This document shows positions 43,784-54,798 of a stretch of 64,000 nt of DNA, piece by piece (within the stretch, counting starts at the first letter, position 1; the number at the start of each line of letters is the position of its first letter). The position numbers were made by a program, and so were the translations under genes. Source of the stretch: Afipia sp. Lineage in GTDB: Bacteria > Pseudomonadota > Alphaproteobacteria > Rhizobiales > Xanthobacteraceae. The notes below the pieces were generated by a model. It saw only the letters and a program-made list of their open reading frames with translations. It ran no database searches and was not told where the DNA came from. The DNA lies in NCBI GenBank assembly GCA_024707075.1, contig JANQAK010000001.1, positions 704,001 through 768,000 of the forward strand, in the 5' to 3' direction.

Positions 43784-45835
<2,052 letters not shown>

Positions 45836-45876
45836 GCAAATCTCCCTGGACTGCTCATTTGCAAGATATTTCGCAC

Positions 45877-45895
45877 TGCGGAATTTAATTCCACA
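45877..45895. promoter_or_regulatory. Candidate IclR operator between pimF and the regulator
   Basis: TGCGGAATTTAATTCCACA is a 9-1-9 inverted repeat with one mismatch (TGCGGAATT versus TGTGGAATT on the opposite strand). It resembles the TGGAAATNATTTCCA type recognised by E. coli IclR. It lies in the 127-bp divergent promoter region (45836-45962), where TTGACA occurs at 45898-45903. Confidence 0.6.
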
Positions 45896-45962
45896 TCTTG
45901 ACAGGGAGGGATATTTTGAAGCACGTCGCTTGTCAACGAAGACCACATATGCGGTTGAACGA

Positions 45963-46838
45963 ATGAAACGCCCGCCCAAAAAGCAAGCGACGGATCGCAG
46001 TTTCGTTATCGCGTTGTCGCGAGGTCTCGAGGTCTTGCGCGCGTTTCGCCCGAGCGACGGCCTTCTCGGAAATCAGGAAATCGCGGCGCGCACGAATTTG
46101 CCGAAGCCGACGATTTCGCGATTGACCTACACGCTGACGAAGCTCGGCTACCTGACGCCCGTTCCGCGTTTCGAAAAGTATCAGCTCGCTCCCGCCGCCA
46201 TGGCGCTCGGTTATTCCGCGCTCGCCAACATGGGCATTCGGCATCTGTCCGATCCGTATCGCGATCAGTTGATGCGCGAGACCGGCGGCGCGGTTGCGAT
46301 CGGCGCACGCGACCGGCTGAGCATGATCTATTTCGGACAGAGCCGCAGCGAACTCACCGTCGGCGTGCTGCTCGATGTCGGCTCCAAGGTTCCGATCGCG
46401 ACCACAGCGATGGGCCGCGCCTATCTGTGGGCATTGCCGGACGAGGAACGCGCGGCGCTGATGCGCGAGATCAAGGACCATGCCGGCCCGAACTGGCCGA
46501 AGGTGCGCGACGGCATCGAGCGCTCCGGCGAGTGCATCGCCAAGCACGGGTTCGCGATGTCCGCCGGGGAATGGCACAACGACATCCACGCGGTCGGTGT
46601 CGCCCTGAAATTAAATGACGGCACGGGACCCTACGCCTTCAATTGCGGCGCCCCGGCTTTCAAATTCAGTGAAGTTCTATTAAAGAACGATATTGGACCT
46701 CGCCTCGTGGCGATGGTAAGGAATATCGAAACCGCACTGACCGGCAGCGTTGCACGCGGGCCGCAAAACAAAGAAAACCCCAAGAAACTAAGATCACCAG
46801 GAGGAAAAGTTGCACGGATTGCTGAGGGGATCAGATAG
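45963..46838 (+). CDS. IclR-family transcriptional regulator
   Basis: 291 aa. An N-terminal winged helix-turn-helix (about 15-75; EIAARTNLPKPTISRLTYTLTKLGYL is the recognition region) is followed by the IclR ligand-binding GAF-like domain (about 95-255). The start at MKRPPKKQ (45963) is the most downstream reasonable ATG; no leader is needed. It is divergent from the pim-like operon and followed by an ABC transporter, so it probably controls one or both in response to a carboxylic acid or its CoA ester. A Lys/Arg-rich tail ends the protein. Confidence 0.9.
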   Translation: MKRPPKKQATDRSFVIALSRGLEVLRAFRPSDGLLGNQEIAARTNLPKPTISRLTYTLTKLGYLTPVPRFEKYQLAPAAMALGYSALANMGIRHLSDPYRDQLMRETGGAVAIGARDRLSMIYFGQSRSELTVGVLLDVGSKVPIATTAMGRAYLWALPDEERAALMREIKDHAGPNWPKVRDGIERSGECIAKHGFAMSAGEWHNDIHAVGVALKLNDGTGPYAFNCGAPAFKFSEVLLKNDIGPRLVAMVRNIETALTGSVARGPQNKENPKKLRSPGGKVARIAEGIR

Positions 46839-46898
46839 CCGCGGTCGTTGCGGATTCAGCCAGAGCTGGGTATACAAGTTCTGTAAAGGAACTGAAGT

Positions 46899-47693
46899 AT
46901 GATGGGGGCTCAGGTGGCGCAGGGGCAGCCCCTGCTCGCGGTACGCGACGTCAGTGTCGTGTTCGGCGGCATCATTGCGTTGAATGGCGTTTCGTTCGAC
47001 ATGAAGCAGGGCCAGATTCTGGGCCTGATCGGTCCGAACGGCGCCGGCAAGACCACGCTCTTCAATTGTCTCAGCAGGCTTTACCAGCCCAGCAAGGGCG
47101 AAATCCTGATGGAAGGCGAGAGCATTCTCACCCGCCAGCCGTCGAAGATCGCCGAAGCCGGTATCGGCCGCACGTTCCAGAACGTCGCGCTGTTTCCGAA
47201 ACTGAGCGTGCGCGACAACATCCGCATCGGCGGCCATTGCCGCACCAAGAGCGATGTCATCAGCGACGCCTTGAAGCTGCCATGGGTGCGCGAACAGGAG
47301 CGCAATCTCAACAGCAAGGTGCACGAGATCCTCGATTACCTCGACCTGCACGACGTCGCCGACCGCGAGGTCGCGGGCCTTCCCTTCGGCACCCAGAAGC
47401 GCGTCGAACTCGGCCGCGCGCTGGCCGCCGAACCCAAGATCCTGCTGCTCGATGAACCCGCCGGCGGCCTCAATCACGAGGAAGTCTATGTGCTGGGCGA
47501 TCTGATCTGCCGCATCCGCGATCAACGCAACATCACGGTCCTGCTGGTCGAGCACCACATGGGCCTCGTGATGAAGATCGCCGACCACGTCGTCGCGCTG
47601 AATTTCGGCAAGAAACTCGCTGAAGGCACGCCAGCCCAGGTGCAGTCCGATCCCGACGTCATCAAGGCCTATCTCGGGAGCAAGGACCAATGA
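46899..47693 (+). CDS. HAAT-type ABC transporter ATP-binding protein (LivG-like)
   Basis: 264 aa. Walker A GPNGAGKTT (about residue 46), the signature region is GLPFGTQKRVELGRAL (degenerate LSGGQ), Walker B LLLDEPAGGL, and the typical LivG C-terminus ([11 protein letters not shown]). It energises uptake with the LivF-like partner, which it overlaps by four bases (ATGA at 47690-47693). Start ATG 46899 with AAGGAACTGAAGT upstream. The context (next to the pim-like operon) suggests a carboxylic acid rather than branched-chain amino acids. Confidence 0.92.
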   Translation: MMGAQVAQGQPLLAVRDVSVVFGGIIALNGVSFDMKQGQILGLIGPNGAGKTTLFNCLSRLYQPSKGEILMEGESILTRQPSKIAEAGIGRTFQNVALFPKLSVRDNIRIGGHCRTKSDVISDALKLPWVREQERNLNSKVHEILDYLDLHDVADREVAGLPFGTQKRVELGRALAAEPKILLLDEPAGGLNHEEVYVLGDLICRIRDQRNITVLLVEHHMGLVMKIADHVVALNFGKKLAEGTPAQVQSDPDVIKAYLGSKDQ

Positions 47694-48403
47694 GCACGAT
47701 GCTGACGATCAGGGATCTGCGCGCCTATTACGGCCAGGTGCAGGCCCTGCATGGACTGGAATTCTCGCTGAACGAGGGCAGCGTGACCACGCTGCTCGGC
47801 GCCAACGGCGCCGGCAAGACCACGACGCTGCGCGCGATCTGCAACATGATCCGCTCCACCGGCAACATCGAGTTCGACGGCAAGCCGCTCGCCGGCATGT
47901 CGACCGAAGGCGTCGTCCGTCTCGGCATCGCCCATGTTCCGCAGGGCCGCGGCACCTTCACCAACATGACGGTGGAGGAAAACCTCCAGCTCGGCGCGAT
48001 CTCGCGCAGCGACACCAGGAACATCCCGGACGACATCGAGCGCATGTACGCGCACTTCCCGGTGCTCAAGCAGCGCCACACCCAGCAGGCCGGAACGCTG
48101 TCCGGCGGTGAACAGCAGATGCTCGCGGTCGCCCGCGCGCTGATGCTGCGTCCGCGGCTGATGCTGCTCGACGAGCCGTCGTTCGGCCTCGCCCCGCTGA
48201 TCGTGCGCGACCTGTTCGGAATCCTCGGCAAGATCAACCGCGAGGACAAGGTGACGATCCTGGTGGTCGAGCAGAACGCCCAGCTCGCGCTCGAACTCGC
48301 GGAAAAGGCCTACGTGATCGAAACGGGCCGCATCGTGATGTCGGGAAGCGCGAAAGAAATCGCGGACAACGAAGACATCCGCAAATCCTATCTCGGTTAC
48401 TAG
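47690..48403 (+). CDS. HAAT-type ABC transporter ATP-binding protein (LivF-like)
   Basis: 237 aa. Walker A GANGAGKTT, signature LSGGEQQM, Walker B LMLLDEPSFGLAPL and the LivF-type end (RKSYLGY). Its stop codon TAG (48401-48403) is the TAG of CTAGTG, the left end of a paired-hairpin element (48400-48567), so the element begins at the very end of the coding region. Confidence 0.92.
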   Translation: MSTMLTIRDLRAYYGQVQALHGLEFSLNEGSVTTLLGANGAGKTTTLRAICNMIRSTGNIEFDGKPLAGMSTEGVVRLGIAHVPQGRGTFTNMTVEENLQLGAISRSDTRNIPDDIERMYAHFPVLKQRHTQQAGTLSGGEQQMLAVARALMLRPRLMLLDEPSFGLAPLIVRDLFGILGKINREDKVTILVVEQNAQLALELAEKAYVIETGRIVMSGSAKEIADNEDIRKSYLGY

Positions 48404-48567
48404 TGCGGCCGATTTGACGTTCGCAGCAAAATTTGCCGCGAGCGCATCATGCGAACGTCAAATCGATAGCCGCACTAGCGTTATTATTAAGTTGGTGACC
48501 CTTTGATTCCGGCGTTCGTATCAAGGGATGCAGCAGGAGCTTACGAACGCCGGAATTGGGTCACCAA
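48400..48567. repeat. Paired long-hairpin element, copy B (inside the first transporter operon)
   Basis: The left hairpin has arms 48400-48425 and 48450-48478: 26 pairs with a 3-nt bulge (ATA) in the right arm, 10 bp from the base, and a 24-nt loop. The spacer 48479-48491 is AT-rich. The right hairpin has arms 48492-48520 and 48542-48567: 26 pairs including one G-T pair, a 3-nt bulge (TTT) in the left arm 10 bp from the base, and a 21-nt loop. The livF-like stop codon is in the left edge; the livH-like start is ten bases after the right edge. Confidence 0.9.
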
Positions 48568-48577
48568 GGGAACATCC

Positions 48578-49456
48578 ATGGAACTGTTTACCAACCAAGT
48601 CCTGGCTGGCATTGCCACGGGCGCGATCTATGCGTGCATGGCGCTGGCCGTCGTCATGATCTACCAGGCCATCGACCACCTCAATTTCGCCCAGGGCGAA
48701 ATGGCGATGTTCTCGACCTTCATCGCCTGGCAATTGATGCAGTGGGGCCTGTCGTTCTGGCCCGCCTTCCTGCTGACGCTGGTCATCTCCTTCGTCGGCG
48801 GCATCGTCATCGAACGCGCGCTGTTCAAGCCGCTCACCAATGCGCCGGTGCTAGTGCATGTGGCCGGCTTCATCGCGCTGTTCGCCATCCTCAACAGCGT
48901 CGCGGGCCTGACCTGGGACTTCACCATCAAGCAGTTCCCGTCTCCCTTCGGATCGTCGGGTTTTCTCGGCAGCCAGCTCATCTCGACCCATCAGGCCGGC
49001 ATGATCGGCGTCACGCTGCTCTTGCTGCTGCTGCTCTACGTGTTCTTCCGCTTCACGCGGGTTGGCCTCGCCATGCGCGCGGCGGCCTCGCTGCCTGAGT
49101 CCGCGCGCCTCGTGGGCATCAACACGAGTTGGATGATCGCGCTCGGCTGGGGCATGGCGAGCGCCATCGGCGCCATCGCCGGCATGCTGATCGCGCCGGT
49201 GGTGTTCCTCGAACCCAACATGATGGGCGGCATCCTGCTGTACGGCTTCGCCGCGGCGGTGCTCGGCGGCCTCACCTCGCCGTTCGGCGCGGTGGTCGGC
49301 GGCTTCCTGGTCGGCATCTTCGAGAACCTCGTCGGCACCTACATTCCCGGGGTCGGCAATGAACTGAAATTGCCGATTGCGCTGGCACTGATCATCGTCG
49401 TGCTTGTCATAAAACCGTCCGGTCTGTTCGGCCGCGCCATCGTTCAGCGAGTTTAA
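48578..49456 (+). CDS. HAAT-type ABC transporter permease (LivH-like)
   Basis: 292 aa, about eight membrane helices. The N-terminal NQVLAGIATGAIYACMALAVV and C-terminal GLTSPFGAVVGGFLVGIFENL stretches are typical of LivH. The start at 48578 follows AAGGGAAC; that site is directly behind the right arm of a long hairpin, so access could depend on folding. An extended frame from 48503 would read through the hairpin. The next gene starts two bases after the stop. Confidence 0.92.
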   Translation: MELFTNQVLAGIATGAIYACMALAVVMIYQAIDHLNFAQGEMAMFSTFIAWQLMQWGLSFWPAFLLTLVISFVGGIVIERALFKPLTNAPVLVHVAGFIALFAILNSVAGLTWDFTIKQFPSPFGSSGFLGSQLISTHQAGMIGVTLLLLLLLYVFFRFTRVGLAMRAAASLPESARLVGINTSWMIALGWGMASAIGAIAGMLIAPVVFLEPNMMGGILLYGFAAAVLGGLTSPFGAVVGGFLVGIFENLVGTYIPGVGNELKLPIALALIIVVLVIKPSGLFGRAIVQRV

Positions 49457-49458
49457 TC

Positions 49459-50475
49459 ATGAGCACAGTTCAGGATTCGGTTTCCCGGCCCGCAGCGGTC
49501 GCCTCGCCGTCGAAGAAGTCGATGACGGTCGGCACCGCCGCGACACTGGTGGTGTTCGCCGCGCTCGTGATCTCGCCGCTGTTCGTGAAGAACTTCATCA
49601 TCTTCCAGATGACGATGGTGCTGATCTACGCGATCGCCATTCTCTCCCTCAACCTGCTCACCGGCGGCAGCGGACAGTTCTCGCTCGGCCAGAGCGCGTT
49701 CTACGCCGTCGGCGCCTATACCGCCGGCATCCTGATGGAGCATTTCGGCGTCAACTACGTGCTGACGCTGCCGGCCGCCGGCATCATCTGCTTCATCTTC
49801 GGCTTCCTGTTCGGCTTCCCGGCGCTGCGGCTCTCGGGCGTGTATCTCGCGCTCGCGACCTTCGCGCTCGCGGTAGCGATGCCGCAACTGCTCAAGCTCG
49901 GCGTGTTCGAACACTGGACCGGCGGCGTGCAGGGCCTCGTCATCACCAAGCCGGACGCGCCGTTCGGCCTGAAGATGTCGCAGGACATGTGGCTGTACTA
50001 CTTCACGCTGGCCATCTCCGCCGCGATCTACATCCTGGCGGTCAACCTGCTGCGCAGCCGGTCCGGACGCGCCATGATGGCGATCCGCGACAACCAGATC
50101 GCCGCCTCCGCCATGGGCATCGACCTGCCGCTCTACAAGACGCTGGCGTTCGGCATCAGCGCGGCCTTCACCGGCATCGCAGGCGCGCTCGGCGCCATCG
50201 TGGTGCAGTTCGTGGCGCCGGACAGCTTCACCATCCAGCTCGCGATCGCGATCTTCGTCGGCATGGTGGTGGGCGGGGTCGGCTGGCTCCCGGGCTCGCT
50301 GGTCGGCGCGGCCTTCATCGTGTTCGTGCCCAACGTGGCCGAGCACATCTCGAAGGGTCTTTCCGGCGCGGTGTTCGGTGTGTTCCTGTTCGCGGTGATC
50401 TTCCTGCTGCCGCACGGTGCACGGCAGGTCGCCTACACGGTTGAAGCGCTGTTCCGTAAAAAGACCAAAAAATAG
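49459..50475 (+). CDS. HAAT-type ABC transporter permease (LivM-like)
   Basis: 338 aa with about nine or ten membrane helices and the LivM stretches NLLTGGSGQFSLGQSAFYAVG and RSGRAMMAIRDNQIAASAMGI. It forms the heterodimeric channel with the LivH-like permease. A 20-residue soluble N-terminus precedes the first helix. It is followed by a 217-bp gap filled with palindromic repeats before the binding-protein genes. Confidence 0.92.
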   Translation: MSTVQDSVSRPAAVASPSKKSMTVGTAATLVVFAALVISPLFVKNFIIFQMTMVLIYAIAILSLNLLTGGSGQFSLGQSAFYAVGAYTAGILMEHFGVNYVLTLPAAGIICFIFGFLFGFPALRLSGVYLALATFALAVAMPQLLKLGVFEHWTGGVQGLVITKPDAPFGLKMSQDMWLYYFTLAISAAIYILAVNLLRSRSGRAMMAIRDNQIAASAMGIDLPLYKTLAFGISAAFTGIAGALGAIVVQFVAPDSFTIQLAIAIFVGMVVGGVGWLPGSLVGAAFIVFVPNVAEHISKGLSGAVFGVFLFAVIFLLPHGARQVAYTVEALFRKKTKK

Positions 50476-50486
50476 GCCCTAAGTCT

Positions 50487-50608
50487 GATTCAACCGCGTT
50501 GAATCGGGCTTGTCGTCTTCCGTTTGTTTGCGCATGGTCGTTTCCGGATGCCGGTTTCCACCGTTCCGGATCATGCAGGGTCTGATTCAGTTTTGCTGAA
50601 TCAGACCC
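50487..50608. repeat. Palindromic repeat cluster after livM
   Basis: Three hairpins: GATTCAAC-CGC-GTTGAATC (50487-50505), an imperfect GCATGGTCGTTTCCGG.../...CCGGATCATGC dyad (about 50532-50577) and GGGTCTGATTCAG-TTTTG-CTGAATCAGACCC (50578-50608, 13 perfect pairs). The middle one resembles a repeat I know to be common in Bradyrhizobium-type genomes. None has a T-tract, so termination is doubtful. Confidence 0.65.
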
Positions 50609-50692
50609 GTCTGCTTTCCCAGACGTGATCTCTCTCTTTCGGAAACCGGTCTTCCGCCATGCGGAATTCCGCACCTTAGGGAGAAAAGAAAA

Positions 50693-51919
50693 ATGCTGTC
50701 TAAATTCACGGTCAACGTGGTCGCGGTCTCGATCGCCGCGCTTGCGATGACGAGCGGCAACGCACTTGCCCAAAAAAAATACGACACCGGCGCGTCCGAC
50801 ACCGAAATCAAGATCGGCAACATCATGCCCTACAGCGGCCCGGCTTCGGCCTACGGCGTGATCGGCAAGATGGAAGAAGCCTACTTCAAGATGATCAACG
50901 AGCAGGGCGGCATCAACGGCCGCAAGATCAACTTCATCACCTATGACGACGGCTACTCGCCGCCGAAGGCCGTCGAACAGGCCCGCAAGCTGGTCGAGAG
51001 CGACGAGGTGCTGGTGGTGTTCGGACCGCTCGGCACGCCGTCCAATTCCGCGATCCAGAAATATCTGAACGCCAAGAAGGTGCCGCAACTGTTCGTCGCC
51101 ACCGGCGCCACCAAGTTCGGCGAGCCGAAGGAATTCCCCTGGACCATGGGCTGGCAGCCGGCCTACCAGAGCGAAAGCCGCGTCTATGCAAAACACCTGC
51201 TGACGGCAAAGCCGGACGCCAAGATCGCGATCCTCTACCAGAACGACGACTTCGGCAAAGACATGCTGAAGGGCCTCAAGGACGGTCTCGGCGCCAAGGC
51301 GTCGCAGATCATCGCCGAGGAAAGCTATGAAGTGTCCGAGCCGACCATCGACTCGCACATTATCAAGCTGAAAGCCTCCGGCGCCGACGTCTATTTCAGC
51401 TTCACCACGCCGAAGTTCGCGGCGCAGAGCCTGAAGAAGGTCGCGGAACTCGGCTGGAAGCCGATGTACTTCCAGAGCAACGTCGGCGCATCGGTCGGCA
51501 GCGTGCTCAAGCCTGCGGGCTTCGAGAATGCGCAGGGCATCCTGTCGGCGGCCTATGCCAAGGACGGCGCCGATCCGCAGTGGAACAACGACGAGGGCAT
51601 GAAGAAGTTCTACGCCTTCCTCGCCAAGTACGCGCCGGACATGAACCGGACCGACGGCTCGGTTGTGTACGGCTACGGCCAGGCGCAGACCATGGTTCAG
51701 GTCCTGAAGCAGGCGGGCGACAACCTCACCCGCGAGAACGTGATGAAGCAGGCCGCGAGCCTGAAGGACTTCGTTCCCGACACCCTGCTGCCGGGCGTGA
51801 AGATCAACACCAGCGCGACCGACTTCTACCCGATCGACCAGTTGCAGATCATGCAATTCAAGGGCGAGAAGTATGACCTGATCGGCCCGATCATCAGCGG
51901 CGGAATGGGCGGCAGCTAA
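50693..51919 (+). CDS. HAAT-type ABC transporter substrate-binding protein 1
   Basis: 408 aa, type I periplasmic binding protein (Peripla_BP_6). The signal peptide ends at SGNALAQ (about residue 25). KYDTGASDTEIKIGNIMPY is the start of the mature protein. The protein is about two-thirds to three-quarters identical by eye with the next gene's product, with the same length. GGGAGAAAAG precedes the ATG. Ligand unknown; the context suggests a carboxylic or dicarboxylic acid. Confidence 0.92.
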   Translation: MLSKFTVNVVAVSIAALAMTSGNALAQKKYDTGASDTEIKIGNIMPYSGPASAYGVIGKMEEAYFKMINEQGGINGRKINFITYDDGYSPPKAVEQARKLVESDEVLVVFGPLGTPSNSAIQKYLNAKKVPQLFVATGATKFGEPKEFPWTMGWQPAYQSESRVYAKHLLTAKPDAKIAILYQNDDFGKDMLKGLKDGLGAKASQIIAEESYEVSEPTIDSHIIKLKASGADVYFSFTTPKFAAQSLKKVAELGWKPMYFQSNVGASVGSVLKPAGFENAQGILSAAYAKDGADPQWNNDEGMKKFYAFLAKYAPDMNRTDGSVVYGYGQAQTMVQVLKQAGDNLTRENVMKQAASLKDFVPDTLLPGVKINTSATDFYPIDQLQIMQFKGEKYDLIGPIISGGMGGS

Positions 51920-51963
51920 AGGTTAACCTTTCGCGCTGCGAAACTGATCGCCGCTAAAATGAG

Positions 51964-51994
51964 CCCCCCTGCGACCCCGTCGCAGGGGGCTTTT
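51964..51994 (+). terminator. Terminator after substrate-binding protein 1
   Basis: CCCCCTGCGAC (51965-51975), loop CCC, GTCGCAGGGGG (51979-51989), then CTTTT. It could allow different amounts of the two binding proteins. Confidence 0.85.
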
Positions 51995-52100
51995 CGTTGA
52001 ACGGAATCGGCAAAGGGTATTGAATATCCGTGAAGCCGCTAAGAGCTTTCAAACAAAAAACTAAAAAACGAGGACACAAACAAGATCAGGGAGCAGATGA

Positions 52101-53330
52101 ATGTCTATCACGACGACTCGACTTGCTACTGCGGCCGCGGCCTTCGCTTTCGTTGCGGCGACGAGCAGCGGTGCACTGGCGCAGAAAAAATACGACACCG
52201 GCGCGACCGATACTGAAATCAAGATCGGCAGCATCATGCCCTACAGCGGACCGGCCTCCGCCTATGGCATCATCGGCAAGACCCAGGCGGCCTACTTCAA
52301 CAAGATCAATGCCGAGGGCGGCATCAACGGCCGCAAGATCAATTTCATTTCCTACGATGACGGCTACTCGCCGCCGAAGGCGGTCGAGCAGGCCCGCAAG
52401 CTGGTGGAGAGCGACGAGGTGCTTTTCATCTTCAACCCGCTCGGCACGCCGTCGAACTCGGCGATCCAGAAATACATGAACGCCAAGAAGGTGCCGCAAC
52501 TGTTCGTCGCCACCGGCGCGACCAAGTGGAATGATCCGAAGGAATTCCCCTGGACCATGGGCTGGCAGCCTAACTACCAGAGCGAAGGCCGCATCTACGC
52601 GAAATACCTGATGAAGGAAAAGCCGAACGGCAAGATCGGCATTCTCTATCAGAACGACGATTTCGGAAAGGACGTGCTTAAGGGATTGAAGGATGGTCTC
52701 GGCGCCAAGGGCGCGTCGATGATCATCGCGGAAGAACCCTATGAGACCTCGGTGCCCACCGTGGATTCGCAGATCGTCGCGCTGAAGTCGAAAGGCGCGG
52801 ATGTCTTCGTCAGCATCACCACGCCGAAGTTCGGCGCGCAGTCGGTCAAGAAGGTGGCCGAACTCGGCTGGAAGCCGCTGTTCATTCTCAACAACGTGGC
52901 GTCATCGACGGGTTCGGTCATCAAGCCCGCCGGCTATGAGAATGCGCAGGGCGTCATCTCCGCGACCTACGGCAAGGACCCGACCGATCCGCAATGGAAG
53001 GACGACGCCGGCGTGAAGAACTTCGACGCGTTCCTCGCCAAGTACTTCCCGGAAGCCAACCGCGCCGACAGCTCGGTCGCCTACGGCTACAGTTCGGCAC
53101 AGACGCTGGTGCATGTGCTCAAGGCGGCGGGTAACGACCTTACCCGCGCGAACATCATGAAGCAGGCCGCGAGCATCAAGGACCTGCAACTTGAAATGGG
53201 CCTGCCGGGCATCAAGCTGAACACCAGCGCCACCGACTTCGCACCGATCGAGCAATTGCAGATGATGCAGTTCAAGGGCGAGCGCTGGGAATTGTTCGGC
53301 CCGATCATCAGCGGCGAAATCGGCGGCTGA
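52101..53330 (+). CDS. HAAT-type ABC transporter substrate-binding protein 2
   Basis: 409 aa, same family as the preceding gene. The signal peptide ends in SSGALAQ and the mature N-terminus KYDTGATDTEIKIGS is nearly the same. Differences are spread over the protein, including around the ligand cleft (for example FIFNPLGTPS here, VVFGPLGTPS in copy 1). The two probably bind related ligands for the same permease. ATG 52101 follows GGGAG. It ends before a terminator at 53420. Confidence 0.92.
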   Translation: MSITTTRLATAAAAFAFVAATSSGALAQKKYDTGATDTEIKIGSIMPYSGPASAYGIIGKTQAAYFNKINAEGGINGRKINFISYDDGYSPPKAVEQARKLVESDEVLFIFNPLGTPSNSAIQKYMNAKKVPQLFVATGATKWNDPKEFPWTMGWQPNYQSEGRIYAKYLMKEKPNGKIGILYQNDDFGKDVLKGLKDGLGAKGASMIIAEEPYETSVPTVDSQIVALKSKGADVFVSITTPKFGAQSVKKVAELGWKPLFILNNVASSTGSVIKPAGYENAQGVISATYGKDPTDPQWKDDAGVKNFDAFLAKYFPEANRADSSVAYGYSSAQTLVHVLKAAGNDLTRANIMKQAASIKDLQLEMGLPGIKLNTSATDFAPIEQLQMMQFKGERWELFGPIISGEIGG

Positions 53331-53419
53331 CGATTGACCTGTGGGGGATAAGAACGCCGGATTTCCGGTTTTGGAATCCGGTTTCCTCGCACCGCACAGG
53401 CACATCACGCGATGTTTCC

Positions 53420-53454
53420 GCCCTCCGCAATAACCTTGCGGAGGGCCTTTTATT
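53420..53454 (+). terminator. Terminator after substrate-binding protein 2
   Basis: GCCCTCCGCAA (53420-53430), loop TAACC, TTGCGGAGGGC (53436-53446), CTTTTATT. It ends the first transporter operon. Confidence 0.9.
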
Positions 53455-53505
53455 GACCGGCCGATCATGCCATCTCTGTGATCCCACATGCCACGCGATG
53501 ACACG

Positions 53506-54789
53506 ATGACCGACAGACGTCCCCTGCTGCGCGCGATGTTCGATGCCGCGGTCGCCGCCGCCCACCCCGACCGGATTCTTGGCAAGTACCTGCCTTCGCC
53601 GCCGAAGGGCCGGATCATCTGTCTTGCCGCCGGCAAGGCCGCCGGCGCGCTGGCCCATGCCGCCGAGCGATATTATCTGAGCGAAGGACGGATCGATCCG
53701 TCGCTTCTGTCGGGATTGGCCACCACGCGTCACGGCCACGGCATGCCGACATCGCGCATCGAAGTGGTCGAGGCCGGACATCCCGTGCCCGACGAAGCGG
53801 GATTGAAGGCCACGAGCCGCACGCTCGATCTCGCAGCGACCGCGCGCGAAGACGATCTGGTTCTGGTGCTGCTGTCCGGCGGCGGCTCGGCCAACTGGAT
53901 CGCACCGGCCGAGGGAATCACGTTCGCGCAGAAGCAGGCGATGAACAAAAGCCTGTTGCGATCCGGCGCGCCGATCGGCGAGATGAACACCGTCCGCAAG
54001 CATCTGTCGCGCATCAAGGGCGGCAGGCTCGCCCGCGCCGCTTCGCCCGCGCGGATCCTGACGCTGGCCATTTCCGATGTGCCCCATGACGATCCCGCCA
54101 CCATCGCGTCGGGGCCGACCGTGCCGGACACCACAACGCTCGCCGACGCGCGCGAGATCGTGGCGCGTTACGGCATCACGGCGGATCAGGCCGTCACCGA
54201 TGCGTTGAACGATCCGCGCAACGAAAGCTGCAAGCCCGGCGATGCGGCGTTCGCACGCGCGGAATTCAGGATCATTGCGCGCCCGCAGGAATCGCTCGAC
54301 GCCGCCATCGCGATCGCAAAGCGCGAGGGTTACGAGGTGCTCGATCTCGGCGCCGATCTCGAAGGCGAGGCGCGCGACGTTGCTGCGGCCCATGCCAAGA
54401 TTGCACTGAAGGCACGCGCGGACGGCAAGAAGCTCGCGATCCTGTCTGGCGGCGAATTGACGGTGACAGTGCGCGGCAACGGACGCGGCGGACCCAACCA
54501 GGAATATGTGCTGGCACTGGCATCGCTGTTCGCCGACACCACCCGCATCAGAGTGCTGGCCGGCGACACCGACGGCGCGGACGGCGGCGCAGGCTCGGCT
54601 GACGATCCGACCGGCGCGCTGATCGACCGGCGCACCTTCGCCAAGATGCACGAATTGAAGCTCGATCCGAAGGCCTATCTCGACAACAACGACGCCACTG
54701 CGTTCTTCGCTGCCACCGGCGATCTACTCCATACTGGCCCGACGCTGACCAACGTCAACGACATCCGCATCATTCTGGTGGATCCGTAG
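53506..54789 (+). CDS. Glycerate 2-kinase (MOFRL/GckA type)
   Basis: 427 aa. The N-terminal GckA domain has LSGGGSANWIAP and EMNTVRKHLSRIKGG; the C-terminal MOFRL domain has SGGELTVTVRGNGRGGPNQE and AGDTDGADG. It phosphorylates D-glycerate to 2-phosphoglycerate, linking C2/C3 acid metabolism to glycolysis. The ATG at 53506 (MTDRRPLL) fits homologues; ATG 53488 is possible. There is no clear ribosome binding site for either. It stands alone after the transporter operon. Confidence 0.9.
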   Translation: MTDRRPLLRAMFDAAVAAAHPDRILGKYLPSPPKGRIICLAAGKAAGALAHAAERYYLSEGRIDPSLLSGLATTRHGHGMPTSRIEVVEAGHPVPDEAGLKATSRTLDLAATAREDDLVLVLLSGGGSANWIAPAEGITFAQKQAMNKSLLRSGAPIGEMNTVRKHLSRIKGGRLARAASPARILTLAISDVPHDDPATIASGPTVPDTTTLADAREIVARYGITADQAVTDALNDPRNESCKPGDAAFARAEFRIIARPQESLDAAIAIAKREGYEVLDLGADLEGEARDVAAAHAKIALKARADGKKLAILSGGELTVTVRGNGRGGPNQEYVLALASLFADTTRIRVLAGDTDGADGGAGSADDPTGALIDRRTFAKMHELKLDPKAYLDNNDATAFFAATGDLLHTGPTLTNVNDIRIILVDP

Positions 54790-54798
54790 CTTCATCCT

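Noticed and set aside
51964-53454. Hairpins after the binding-protein genes as members of the paired-hairpin family
   Set aside because: They have 11-bp GC-rich stems, 3-5-nt loops and T-tracts: ordinary terminators.
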